Assembly (NCBI GenBank): GCA_002102225.1
Contig: LQPB01000030.1
Span: 1 to 64,000, forward strand
Reading direction: 5' to 3'
Length of the DNA: 64,000 bases
Source: Mycobacterium interjectum
GTDB taxonomy: Bacteria; Actinomycetota; Actinomycetes; Mycobacteriales; Mycobacteriaceae
Shown: piece by piece, positions 1 through 7,450 of the stretch
Position numbering within the stretch: position 1 is the first letter of the stretch
Layout of the letters: every line of letters begins with the position of its first letter
Program-made: the position numbers and the translations under genes
Notes under the pieces: generated by a model
Databases searched by the model: none
What the model was told of the DNA's origin: nothing
Seen by the model: only the letters and a program-made list of their open reading frames with translations

Positions 1-1187
1 AGAGACTCACGCGATGGCCCTCTTACGTCAGGGACCGACACGCCGCCATCACTTACACCACTCCCCGGGACGCTCCCCAGGCGCTCCACCGGCGTCTTGT
101 CCTGAGTAAACGCGGACATGTCCATCGCCGCCCAGTTGGGGTAGCGACGGTAGCCCCGACCTCCGACCAGCAATTCGAAGATGCCCCAACCGGTGTCGCC
201 GTCCTGCTCGAAGCGCATCAGCTGATCGAGCGCCATCGACTTGCCCTCGGTCTCGCCGAGCTGTTCGAGATCGGTGCTGTCCCAGCGGAAATGGATGAAA
301 TAGCCGCCCCCGCCCAGGTCCTCGTAGTCGCAGTGCGCCATCGGCAGCCCGTAGTAGGCGTTGACGTGCTGGTGCGGGGCGTCGGCGAAGACGCGGTAGG
401 CCTTGCCGTCCTCATCGGTGAACAGCAGCACCGCGCGGGCCGGGCGCTTGCGGTCGCCGTCGAACTCAACGTCGTGCTCGATGTTGACGAATCGCTTCGA
501 CAGCGTACCGTCCGCGCGGGTGATCCCGCCGTCCACGTAATGGACTGTGCCATCCGAGGATTCGATGACCCAGGCCTCGATAGCGTAGTCATCGAACCCG
601 GCGTCGAGCCAGAGCCAGAAGTCGATCTTGTCCGAGACGCGCACCCCGAAGGTGCGGTCACGGCCGCCATGGAACCCGTCGACGCTGATCCGCTCGCCGT
701 CGATCTTCACCCAGCCGCTCCATCGCCCGGGTTCCTTCATGTGATACATGTCGGCCAGCGTCCGGCCGTCCTGCCCGCGCACCTTCATGGGCAGCAGCTC
801 CCACATCGGGGCGGTGGGCTGGTAGTACAGCTCCCACTCGATTCCCGAGTTGTTCGGTTCGACGTCGAGCCGCCACTTCTTCAGCGGCTCGACGCAGGTC
901 CAGCGCATCGGCCCGGCACTGAGGTCCGCACGGTCGTCGCCGGTCACCGGCCGGCCGGCCAATAGGTCCCAGTGCCGGCCGTCGGCGAGGCTGACCTTGA
1001 CGTAGCCCAGCCCGCTGGCGGTGTTCGGGTTGTTGCCGTAGCCGCTGGCCAGCAGGATCGTCCCGTCGGGCGACGCGGCGAAAAAGTAACACCGATCCGA
1101 CCACGTCGGATCGGGATCGTGCACCTGGTCGAAGGTCGTCGGGAGCTGGTGGGTGAACGACTCGTCGGCGGCGGAGTACCCCATCAT
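1..1187 (-). CDS. DUF7064/7065-like hypothetical protein (3' end off window)
   Basis: The frame is open from an ATG pair at 1182-1187 to the window edge with no stop, so at least 395 residues are present and the C-terminus is missing. A GAGAGGG ribosome site sits just upstream. The protein opens MMGYSAADESF and is rich in Trp, Asp and Gly, with phrases such as GFHGGRDRTFGVR and DFWLWLDAGFDDY. These recall the lipocalin-like DUF7064/7065 proteins of actinobacteria, related to the CrtC hydratase fold. No signal peptide or membrane segment is visible. It is divergent from the TetR gene at 1309. The family call is from memory and the substrate is unknown. Confidence 0.6.
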   Translation of the reverse strand, partial: MMGYSAADESFTHQLPTTFDQVHDPDPTWSDRCYFFAASPDGTILLASGYGNNPNTASGLGYVKVSLADGRHWDLLAGRPVTGDDRADLSAGPMRWTCVEPLKKWRLDVEPNNSGIEWELYYQPTAPMWELLPMKVRGQDGRTLADMYHMKEPGRWSGWVKIDGERISVDGFHGGRDRTFGVRVSDKIDFWLWLDAGFDDYAIEAWVIESSDGTVHYVDGGITRADGTLSKRFVNIEHDVEFDGDRKRPARAVLLFTDEDGKAYRVFADAPHQHVNAYYGLPMAHCDYEDLGGGGYFIHFRWDSTDLEQLGETEGKSMALDQLMRFEQDGDTGWGIFELLVGGRGYRRYPNWAAMDMSAFTQDKTPVERLGSVPGSGVSDGGVSVPDVRGPSRES

Positions 1188-1308
1188 TGCCCTCTCTGTT
1201 TTGCTGACCGAGTGTGCCGCAACATGATTGGATGGCGCTCGATCGGACTGGGGCCAGCCGGCGCATCAGATACCGAAGTAGCACAACGCATCCCGTAGCA
1301 TCGGCGCC

Positions 1309-1929
1309 ATGGAACCGAGCCGGTGGTGGGGTGACGACCGCGCGATCCATGACGACGAGGAGGCGCGCAGGCTGATCCTCGATGCCGCGAGCCGCTGCAT
1401 CGTCCGCCGCGGCAATACCCAGTTCCGGATGGGCGAGGTGGCCGACGAGGCCGGGGTGTCGCGATCGACGGTGTACCGCTACTTCCCCGCACGCGACGAC
1501 GTGCTGCTGGGTCTGATGCTGATGCGGGTGGACAAGGCGCTCGATGATTTGGTGGCATCGCTGCCCGCGCCCGACGACCCCGTGCGCTCGGTTCCGGAGA
1601 TGGTCCTGGCGCGGGTCGAGTCGGTGGACGGCGACCCGCTGAACGAGGCGCTGTTCGCCGCGGAGAGCACCGCGGTGGCCAGCGCCCTCGAGAAGGGCTC
1701 GGAACCCATCGTGGGCTTGCTGCTGCGGCACTACGAGCCGTTGCTGAACCGGTGGAAGGCGGCGGGGCGGCTATATGACGATCTCGACCCCCGGTCGATC
1801 GTCCAGTGGTTGCACACCACGACGTTGTTCCTGCTGGCACCCTCCTGGCGGCGCCGCCCGGCGGCCGACAAACGCCAGTTCGTCGAGCAATTCGTGGTGC
1901 GCGCGCTGGTTCCACAAATCAGACAATAA
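1309..1929 (+). CDS. TetR/AcrR family transcriptional regulator
   Basis: This 206-residue protein has the usual TetR size and layout. The N-terminal helix-turn-helix occupies about residues 20-65, with MGEVADEAGVSRSTVYRYF as the recognition region and the characteristic VYRYF of the third helix. The remaining alpha-helical domain should bind a ligand and form the dimer. The start is the ATG in front of EPSRWWGDD. The TAA stop (1927-1929) lies inside a perfect inverted repeat at 1919-1944, in front of the phosphotransferase gene. It probably represses that gene and may control the divergent gene at 1187. The ligand cannot be read from the sequence. Confidence 0.9.
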   Translation: MEPSRWWGDDRAIHDDEEARRLILDAASRCIVRRGNTQFRMGEVADEAGVSRSTVYRYFPARDDVLLGLMLMRVDKALDDLVASLPAPDDPVRSVPEMVLARVESVDGDPLNEALFAAESTAVASALEKGSEPIVGLLLRHYEPLLNRWKAAGRLYDDLDPRSIVQWLHTTTLFLLAPSWRRRPAADKRQFVEQFVVRALVPQIRQ

Positions 1930-1944
1930 TCTGGTATTGTCTGA
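1919..1944. promoter_or_regulatory. Perfect inverted repeat, probable TetR operator
   Basis: Arms TCAGACAATA (1919-1928) and TATTGTCTGA (1935-1944) are exact reverse complements around a 6-bp spacer. The repeat overlaps the TetR stop codon and lies about 100 bp before the phosphotransferase start. It is not GC-rich and has no T tract, so an operator is more likely than a terminator. Confidence 0.65.
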
Positions 1945-1948
1945 AGTC

Positions 1949-1972
1949 CAGACATTCGGCTAGTTTTGTCTG
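1949..1972. promoter_or_regulatory. Second, weaker copy of the CAGACA/TGTCTG inverted repeat
   Basis: CAGACA (1949-1954) and TGTCTG (1967-1972) repeat the core half-sites of the stronger palindrome just upstream, with a longer 12-bp spacer. The two centres are 29 bp apart, close to three helical turns. This fits cooperative or tandem repressor binding in the phosphotransferase promoter. Confidence 0.4.
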
Positions 1973-2040
1973 ACTGGGCGCTGTGCCGATTGCGGCCCGC
2001 TCCCGCCGGTGACGGGCATACCGAACCAGGACGGTCATAC

Positions 2041-3177
2041 ATGAAAAACCCTGCGGGACAGGCTTTGTCCATCGCCGGCCTGGCCGCTCATCTGGGCCAG
2101 GGCGTCCGCCGCGTGACCACCGATGCCGTGGTGGGCGGCCGCCTGGGATTGCCCCGCACCGTCGAAGACATCGACGCCGGGGTCCTGTCGAAGGTCCTGG
2201 GGACCACGGTCAGGTCGGTGCGGGTGCTGGACCGAGACGCGGGGACGTCGTCGCGGGCCAGGCTGGTGCTGACCGGAAAAGACGTGCCGGAGTCGGTATT
2301 CGTCAAGGTCGCCGCCAAGACCACCGCCACCCGGTTGATGGGCGAACTCGGGCGGCTGGGGGAGACCGAGGTGCGTTTCTACAACCAACTCGCGCCACAG
2401 CTCAGCGGCGTCCCCTATGCCTACGGCGCCGCGTTCGACAGCTGGACGGGCCGGTACCTGCTGGTGCTGGAAGACCTGCCGACCGAGTCGTGCGAGTTTC
2501 CCGACACCCTGCACCCGATCTCCCCCGACCAGGCCGGCCTCATCGTCGAATTGCTGGCCGACCTGCACGCCACCTTCTGGGACCGGCTGCCGCACGACGG
2601 TCGCGGCCCGCTCGGCTGGCTCTACACCCCGTCCGGGGACGTCACGTCGCTGCTGACCGGGTCGCTGATGCACGCGTCGATGAAGCGCCTCGCCGAACGC
2701 AGCCCGTTCCCCGTCGACAACGGGCGCTTCATCGCCGACAACTATCGCGCCGTCGCCGCGCTGATCGACACTCCCCCGCACACCGTCATGCACGGCGACG
2801 CCCACCCCGGCAACATGTACTTCTACGGCGGCAAGGCCGGCCTTTTGGACTGGCAGGCGGTGCGGCGGGGACACCCCTCCCGCGAACTGGCGTACACGCT
2901 GATCACCAGCCTGACGCCGGAAGACCGGCGGGCGGCGCAACGCGACCTGCTCGATGACTACCGGCGCGCGCTCGCGGCCGCCGGCGGACCCGACCTGGAC
3001 CGCGACGACCTGTGGCTCCGGTACCGCCAGAGCGCGCTGTACGGATATGTCGCCCCGCTCATCACCGCCGGGATGGGCGGAATGCAGGTCGAAGGCATCG
3101 CCATGGAGGGACTGCGCCGCGGCGTGGCGGCGCTCGACGACCTGGAAACCGTTGCGGCGCTGAAGAGTTCTCTCTAG
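2041..3177 (+). CDS. Aminoglycoside phosphotransferase/ecdysteroid-kinase-like phosphotransferase
   Basis: The product has 378 residues and an APH-type kinase fold. The Brenner-type catalytic loop HTVMHGDAHPGNMYF lies near residue 252, with the general-base Asp and the downstream Asn. A metal-binding Asp follows in GLLDWQAVRRGHPSREL, and an N-lobe hinge-like segment reads LLVLEDLP. I chose the ATG at 2041 over upstream TTG 1966 because an AGGACGG ribosome site precedes it and the upstream stretch carries operator repeats. Mycobacterial relatives of this type are often linked to lipid or steroid catabolism rather than drug resistance. The substrate is not evident. It is probably controlled by the adjacent TetR protein. 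Confidence 0.8.
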   Translation: MKNPAGQALSIAGLAAHLGQGVRRVTTDAVVGGRLGLPRTVEDIDAGVLSKVLGTTVRSVRVLDRDAGTSSRARLVLTGKDVPESVFVKVAAKTTATRLMGELGRLGETEVRFYNQLAPQLSGVPYAYGAAFDSWTGRYLLVLEDLPTESCEFPDTLHPISPDQAGLIVELLADLHATFWDRLPHDGRGPLGWLYTPSGDVTSLLTGSLMHASMKRLAERSPFPVDNGRFIADNYRAVAALIDTPPHTVMHGDAHPGNMYFYGGKAGLLDWQAVRRGHPSRELAYTLITSLTPEDRRAAQRDLLDDYRRALAAAGGPDLDRDDLWLRYRQSALYGYVAPLITAGMGGMQVEGIAMEGLRRGVAALDDLETVAALKSSL

Positions 3178-3267
3178 CGCAGCGGCGCGGTCGCGCGCAC
3201 TGGGGGTTCGGCCGGGAAGTTCCGGCGATTCATTGACTCGATCTATCCGGAGGAATATCGTCAGTAG

Positions 3268-3290
3268 TTACGCTACGCCGCGTAGCGTAA
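3268..3290. promoter_or_regulatory. Perfect 23-bp palindrome upstream of amidohydrolase/Rieske genes
   Basis: TTACGCTACG (3268-3277) and CGTAGCGTAA (3281-3290) are exact reverse complements around CCG. The site ends 48 bp before the amidohydrolase start codon, where a repressor site would be expected. Its half-site differs from that of the TetR gene at 1309, so another regulator, probably TetR- or GntR-like and outside this stretch, is likely to use it. Confidence 0.65.
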
Positions 3291-3338
3291 TGCCGCGTGT
3301 CTGATGTCGACAACGCATGGCGACAAGGAGAGGCCCTC

Positions 3339-5099
3339 ATGTTCGACCTGAAGATCACCGGCGGCACAGTCGTCGACGGCACCGGCGCGGAGCGCTACCG
3401 GGCCGACATCGGCATCAAGGACGGCGTGATCGTCGACGTCGTCCGCCGCGGCGCCGACGACCCCGCGATGGCCGGCGAAGCGGCCGAAACCATCGATGCG
3501 ACAGGGCATGTGGTAGCCCCGGGCTTCGTCGACATCCACACCCACTACGACGGTCAGGTGAGCTGGGACGGGCTGCTCGAGCCGTCCAGCGGCCACGGCG
3601 TCACGACGATCGTGACCGGCAACTGCGGCGTCGGTTTTGCGCCGGTGCGGCCCGGCAGCGAGCAGTGGCTGATCGAGTTGATGGAGGGTGTGGAAGACAT
3701 CCCCGGCACCGCGCTGACCGAGGGCATCGAATGGGGCTGGGAGACCTATCCCGAGTACCTCGACGCGATCGGCAAGCACAAGTTCGCGATCGACGTGGGC
3801 AGTCAGGTCGCCCACGGCGCCATCCGCGCCTACGCGATGGGCGAGCGGGGTGCGCGCAACGAGCCCGCTACACCTGACGACATCGAGGCGATGGGCCGAC
3901 TGGTCCGGGAGGCGATCGAAGGCGGTGCGCTCGGCTTTTCGACGTCCCGCACGATGGGCCACCGCGCCATGGACGGCGAACCGGTTCCCGGCACTTACGC
4001 GGCCGAGGACGAGCTGTTCGGCCTCGGGCGGGCCATGGCCGCGGGCGGCCAGGCGGTGTTCGAGCTCGCCCCACAGGGATCCGCGGGCGAGGACATCGTC
4101 GCGCCCAAAAAGGAACTGGACTGGATGCGCCGGCTGAGCGCTGAGATCGACCGGCCGGTGTCGTTCGCCCTCATCCAGGTGGACGCCGACCCGAACCTGT
4201 GGCGGGAGATGCTGGACCTGTCCGCGGACGCGCACGCGGCGGGCGCCCGGTTGTACCCGCAGGTCGCCGCGCGGCCGTTCGGCATGATGATCGGATTCCA
4301 GGGCCATCACGGCTTCAGCCACCGGCCCACCTACCGCCGACTGAAGGCCGAATGCAGTCGCGATGAGCTGGCCCAGCGCCTGGCCGACCCCGCGGTGAAG
4401 GCCGCCATCCTGGCCGAGGACGACCTGCCCGCCGACCCGACCCTGCTGTTCGACGGCATGTTCGCGCTGGTGCAGCACTCCCTGAAACGGCTGTACGCGC
4501 TGGGCGATCCGCCCGACTACGAGCCCACACCTGACCGCACGGTCGCGGCCATCGCCAAGGCGCGGGGCGAGGACCCGCTGTCGACGCTGTACGACCTGAT
4601 GCTCGAGCGGGACGCGACCGCGATGCTGATGCTGCCGCTGTTCAACTACGCCGAGGGCAACCACGACGCGATCCGGGAGATGCTGCTGCACCCCGCCGGC
4701 GTGCTGGGGCTGTCCGACGGCGGCGCCCACTGCGGGATGATCTGCGACGCCTCCTACCCCACCTTCCTGCTGACGCACTGGGCGCGCGACCGGCACCGGG
4801 GCGACAAGCTCGCGCTGGAGTACGTGATCCGCAAGCAATCCCGCGACACGGCGCACCTGTTCGGTCTGACCGACCGCGGCACCATCGAGCCGGGCAAGAA
4901 GGCCGACATCAACGTCATCGACCTGGACGCCCTGACGCTGCATCCCGCGGCGATGGCCTTCGACCTGCCCGCGGGCGGAAACCGGATCCTGCAGGGCGCC
5001 AGCGGCTACGCGGCCACCATCGTCAGCGGGACCGTGACCCGGCGCAACGACGTCGACACCGGGGCACGCCCGGGCCGGTTGGTGCGCGGGGCGCGGTAG
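3339..5099 (+). CDS. N-acyl-D-amino-acid deacylase family amidohydrolase
   Basis: This 586-residue zinc amidohydrolase belongs to the D-aminoacylase/dihydroorotase superfamily. The first metal motif is HTH (H67, H69) in [12 protein letters not shown], and the catalytic Asp region near the C-terminal third is [10 protein letters not shown]. The last part ([14 protein letters not shown]) is the usual small beta-sandwich domain. The ATG at 3339 is chosen because AAGGAGAGG lies 6 bp upstream; earlier in-frame codons lack a ribosome site. The family hydrolyses N-acyl amino acids or cyclic amides, and the substrate here is unknown. The Rieske oxygenase gene follows 10 bp downstream, so the two probably act in one catabolic route. 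Confidence 0.88.
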   Translation: MFDLKITGGTVVDGTGAERYRADIGIKDGVIVDVVRRGADDPAMAGEAAETIDATGHVVAPGFVDIHTHYDGQVSWDGLLEPSSGHGVTTIVTGNCGVGFAPVRPGSEQWLIELMEGVEDIPGTALTEGIEWGWETYPEYLDAIGKHKFAIDVGSQVAHGAIRAYAMGERGARNEPATPDDIEAMGRLVREAIEGGALGFSTSRTMGHRAMDGEPVPGTYAAEDELFGLGRAMAAGGQAVFELAPQGSAGEDIVAPKKELDWMRRLSAEIDRPVSFALIQVDADPNLWREMLDLSADAHAAGARLYPQVAARPFGMMIGFQGHHGFSHRPTYRRLKAECSRDELAQRLADPAVKAAILAEDDLPADPTLLFDGMFALVQHSLKRLYALGDPPDYEPTPDRTVAAIAKARGEDPLSTLYDLMLERDATAMLMLPLFNYAEGNHDAIREMLLHPAGVLGLSDGGAHCGMICDASYPTFLLTHWARDRHRGDKLALEYVIRKQSRDTAHLFGLTDRGTIEPGKKADINVIDLDALTLHPAAMAFDLPAGGNRILQGASGYAATIVSGTVTRRNDVDTGARPGRLVRGAR

Positions 5100-5109
5100 G
5101 GCTCCGCGT

Positions 5110-6450
5110 GTGAACGCGCCCACCGGCAATCCCGCCCGCACCCGCGACGAGGACGCGATCGGCACCCCGCCCGAGTGCCCGACCCTGGTGCCGGCGCAGC
5201 GCTACTACTCTCCGGAGTTCGCGGCACTCGAGATCGAGCGGATGTGGCCGAAGGTGTGGCAGCTCGCCTGCATGGTCGACCACGTCGCCGAGCCGGGCGA
5301 CTATTTCGAGTACCGCTGCGGACCGTACGGGGTGCTGATCGTGCGCGGCGACGACGGGGAGCTCCGCGCGTTCCAGAACGCCTGCCGCCATCGCGGCAAC
5401 ACCCTGTGCGCGGGCTCGGGCTCGGGCCTGCGCGAACTCAAGTGCGGCTATCACGGCTGGACCTGGGACCTGGCGGGCGCGCTCAAGCGGGTGCCCAACC
5501 GCAAGGGCTTCGGCTCACTGCGGATGTCCGACTTTCCGCTGGTTGCCGCTGGTGTCGACACCTGGGAGGGGCTCGTCTTCGTCAACCTCGACGTCAACGC
5601 GATGCCGTTGGCCGAGTATCTGGAGGCGGTGCCCGACGACATCGCCTGGTGCCACCTGAGCGACTTCCGCTGCTACGCGACGCTCACCATCGACGTCGAC
5701 GCCAACTGGAAGACGATCGCCGACGGCTACAGCGAGACCTACCACATCCAGACGCTGCATCCCGAGCTGCTGCGCTGTGTCGATGACATCCATGCGCCAC
5801 AACAGATCTGGGGGCACACCGGCAAGTCCGACCAGCCCTACGGGGTGCAGAGCCCGCGCTTTGAGGGCGCGCTGAGCGACGAAGAGGTCTGGGACGCCTA
5901 CGTCTACACGCAGGGCGCGCTGATGGGCGCCGCGGAGGGCACACCGTTCCCCGCCGACGAGCGCCGGCCGGGCGACACGGTTGCCGATGTGATCGCGGCG
6001 CGGACGCGGGCATTTGCGGCCAGCCGCGGGGTGGACCTCGACTGGGCCGACACCGACCGGATCACCCGGCTGCACCAGTACAACGTGTTCCCCAACATGA
6101 CGCTGCTGGCCAACGCCGACCACCTGACCGTCATGTGCTCGCGCCCCGGCCCGGACCCCGATCGCGGCGAGCTGGTCATGTTCCTGATGACCCGGATGGC
6201 CCCGGGCGCGCCGCGCACCAAACCGGCGGATGTCCGCTCGACCGCCGGCGAGGCCGAACCCGGGCTGGTACTCACCCAGGACATCCGCCTGCTCGCCGGC
6301 CTGCAGCGCGGGCTGCACCAGCCCGGCTTCACGCACCTGGTGCTCTCCAGCGAGGAACGGCGCGTGATCAACATGCACCGCAACCTCGAGCGCTACCTGG
6401 ACCTGCCCGACGCCGAGCGGATGAACGGCGATCAAAAGGTCTCGATGTAA
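5110..6450 (+). CDS. Rieske non-heme iron oxygenase, alpha subunit
   Basis: The protein has 446 residues. The Rieske [2Fe-2S] ligands are C92-x-H94 (ACRHRGN) and C112-x2-H115 (KCGYHGW). The catalytic domain begins at NWKTIADGYSETYH, with mononuclear iron ligands H212 and H217 and electron-bridging acidic residues nearby. This is the SRPBCC ring-hydroxylase alpha-subunit pattern. The GTG start at 5110 lies 10 bp after the amidohydrolase stop, implying co-transcription. No beta subunit, reductase or ferredoxin is adjacent, so electrons must come from elsewhere. Likely substrates are aromatic or quaternary-amine compounds, but this is not determined by the sequence. Confidence 0.92.
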   Translation: MNAPTGNPARTRDEDAIGTPPECPTLVPAQRYYSPEFAALEIERMWPKVWQLACMVDHVAEPGDYFEYRCGPYGVLIVRGDDGELRAFQNACRHRGNTLCAGSGSGLRELKCGYHGWTWDLAGALKRVPNRKGFGSLRMSDFPLVAAGVDTWEGLVFVNLDVNAMPLAEYLEAVPDDIAWCHLSDFRCYATLTIDVDANWKTIADGYSETYHIQTLHPELLRCVDDIHAPQQIWGHTGKSDQPYGVQSPRFEGALSDEEVWDAYVYTQGALMGAAEGTPFPADERRPGDTVADVIAARTRAFAASRGVDLDWADTDRITRLHQYNVFPNMTLLANADHLTVMCSRPGPDPDRGELVMFLMTRMAPGAPRTKPADVRSTAGEAEPGLVLTQDIRLLAGLQRGLHQPGFTHLVLSSEERRVINMHRNLERYLDLPDAERMNGDQKVSM

Positions 6451-6500
6451 TTGGCTTAGACCTCCCGAAAACGGGCATAAGCGAATTAGAATCCCGGCTT

Positions 6501-6881
6501 GTGACGAGTCCGTCCGACGCCTGGGGCTACGAACGGCGGCAGCTCTTGCATCAGGTACAGATGCGATGTCAGGCACTCGGCCGGCGGCGCGCTCGGCGGC
6601 TGTGTCACCACTTCGAACGCGTGGGCGTGCACACCGCCCCCGAGCGGCTGCGGCAGATGGTCGCGGGCGCGCCCGTCGCGGACGACGAAGTCACGGACGT
6701 CAACTTCGCCCTGATCGCGATGCAGCTGAACCGCGAGGCGCGCGGCGCGCGGGTCAAGCGCCTGAAGCGCCAGGGCACCCGGTCGCTGATGTTCGCCGGC
6801 CTGGTCCTGGTCGTCCTGAACTTTCTCTTCTGCGTCGCCTACGTCCTGCTGAACCTGGCCCAGCAGGCCACCCCGATGTGA
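6501..6881 (+). CDS. Small single-pass membrane protein of unknown function
   Basis: A GTG at 6501 opens a 126-residue product. The N-terminal 90 residues are hydrophilic and Arg-rich (GRRRARRLCHHFERVG). A single hydrophobic segment, about residues 96-118 (LMFAGLVLVVLNFLFCVAYV), follows a positively charged stretch (KRLKRQGTR), so the N-terminus should face the cytoplasm. The gene starts 50 bp after the Rieske stop and is convergent with the Ddn-like gene. A longer frame from 6135 overlaps the oxygenase out of frame and is rejected. I do not recognise the family. Confidence 0.65.
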   Translation: MTSPSDAWGYERRQLLHQVQMRCQALGRRRARRLCHHFERVGVHTAPERLRQMVAGAPVADDEVTDVNFALIAMQLNREARGARVKRLKRQGTRSLMFAGLVLVVLNFLFCVAYVLLNLAQQATPM

Positions 6882-6917
6882 ATCCGGGAGCCGCGCGCTT
6901 TCGCCGTCGCGGCGCCC

Positions 6918-7394
6918 CTATTGAGGTTTGTCGCCGGATCGCGCGTTGCTGCCCGCAACCGCATCCAGCCTGAACACCGCACACCGGCCCGCGAGGGCCT
7001 CGAACTCGTCGGCGGTTCCCCGCTGCACCAGCCCCGAACGCTTGAAGAAGCCGACGCCCCGGGGCACCTTGTCGGGGAACGCGCGCAGCACCGGGCGCGC
7101 TTGCTCGGCCGTGAGCTCGACGAAGGCGACGCGCTGCGCCTCGCGGCCCCGCGTGACGGTTCCGGCACCGGCCGCGCGCGCGTTGAGCACCCAGTCCGCG
7201 CGGGGATGGCCGCCGACGACGTAGACGCGGCCACCCAGCGTGAACGGCGTCGCCGGCGTGCTCCGAGGTTGTCCCGATCTGCGGCCCGGCACCGTGAGCA
7301 CCCGCACGGGCCCGGTGCTGATCCCCAGCTTTTGCGCGGCCATGACGGCCTTGTTGATCGGCTTGAGCCAGGCCGGCGGTTTGAGATCGGACAT
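6918..7394 (-). CDS. Deazaflavin (F420)-dependent nitroreductase family protein, Ddn-like
   Basis: The 158-residue protein has the split-barrel pattern of the DUF385/Ddn family. PVRVLTVPGRRSGQPRSTP is the conserved phosphate-gripping strand-turn (the Ddn 'TTxGRKSG' equivalent). VYVVGGHPRADWVLNARA matches the later conserved core (SxGG...W..N). Members bind F420H2 and reduce quinones or nitroaromatics near the membrane. The ATG at 7394 has almost no leader if the promoter upstream is correct. Two 14-bp direct repeats lie in that promoter. A second paralogue occurs at 30066. Enzymatic substrate is inferred only at family level. Confidence 0.85.
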   Translation of the reverse strand: MSDLKPPAWLKPINKAVMAAQKLGISTGPVRVLTVPGRRSGQPRSTPATPFTLGGRVYVVGGHPRADWVLNARAAGAGTVTRGREAQRVAFVELTAEQARPVLRAFPDKVPRGVGFFKRSGLVQRGTADEFEALAGRCAVFRLDAVAGSNARSGDKPQ

Positions 7395-7403
7395 TTGCGC
7401 CCA

Positions 7404-7432
7404 TTAATATCAACCTGACTGATACATGTCAA
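7404..7432 (-). promoter_or_regulatory. Housekeeping-type promoter giving a probable leaderless mRNA
   Basis: On the minus strand TTGACA (7432-7427) is followed after exactly 17 bp by TATTAA (7409-7404). The expected start point falls within a few bases of the ATG at 7394, so the transcript should be leaderless, as is common in mycobacteria. The -10 lacks the usual final T, so this remains a prediction. Confidence 0.45.
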
Positions 7433-7442
7433 CCTGACTGAT
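7410..7442. repeat. 14-bp direct repeat pair in the Ddn-like promoter
   Basis: TCAACCTGACTGAT occurs at 7410-7423 and again, identically, at 7429-7442. The 19-bp period is nearly two helical turns, and the repeats cover the -35 and spacer of the predicted promoter. This placement suggests binding sites for a dimeric or tandem-binding regulator. No neighbouring regulator is obvious. Confidence 0.6.
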
Positions 7443-7450
7443 GCCGGCGT

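Noticed and set aside
3273..5165. 630-codon antisense frame over the amidohydrolase
   Set aside because: High-GC shadow; no motif, and the sense frame is a clear enzyme.
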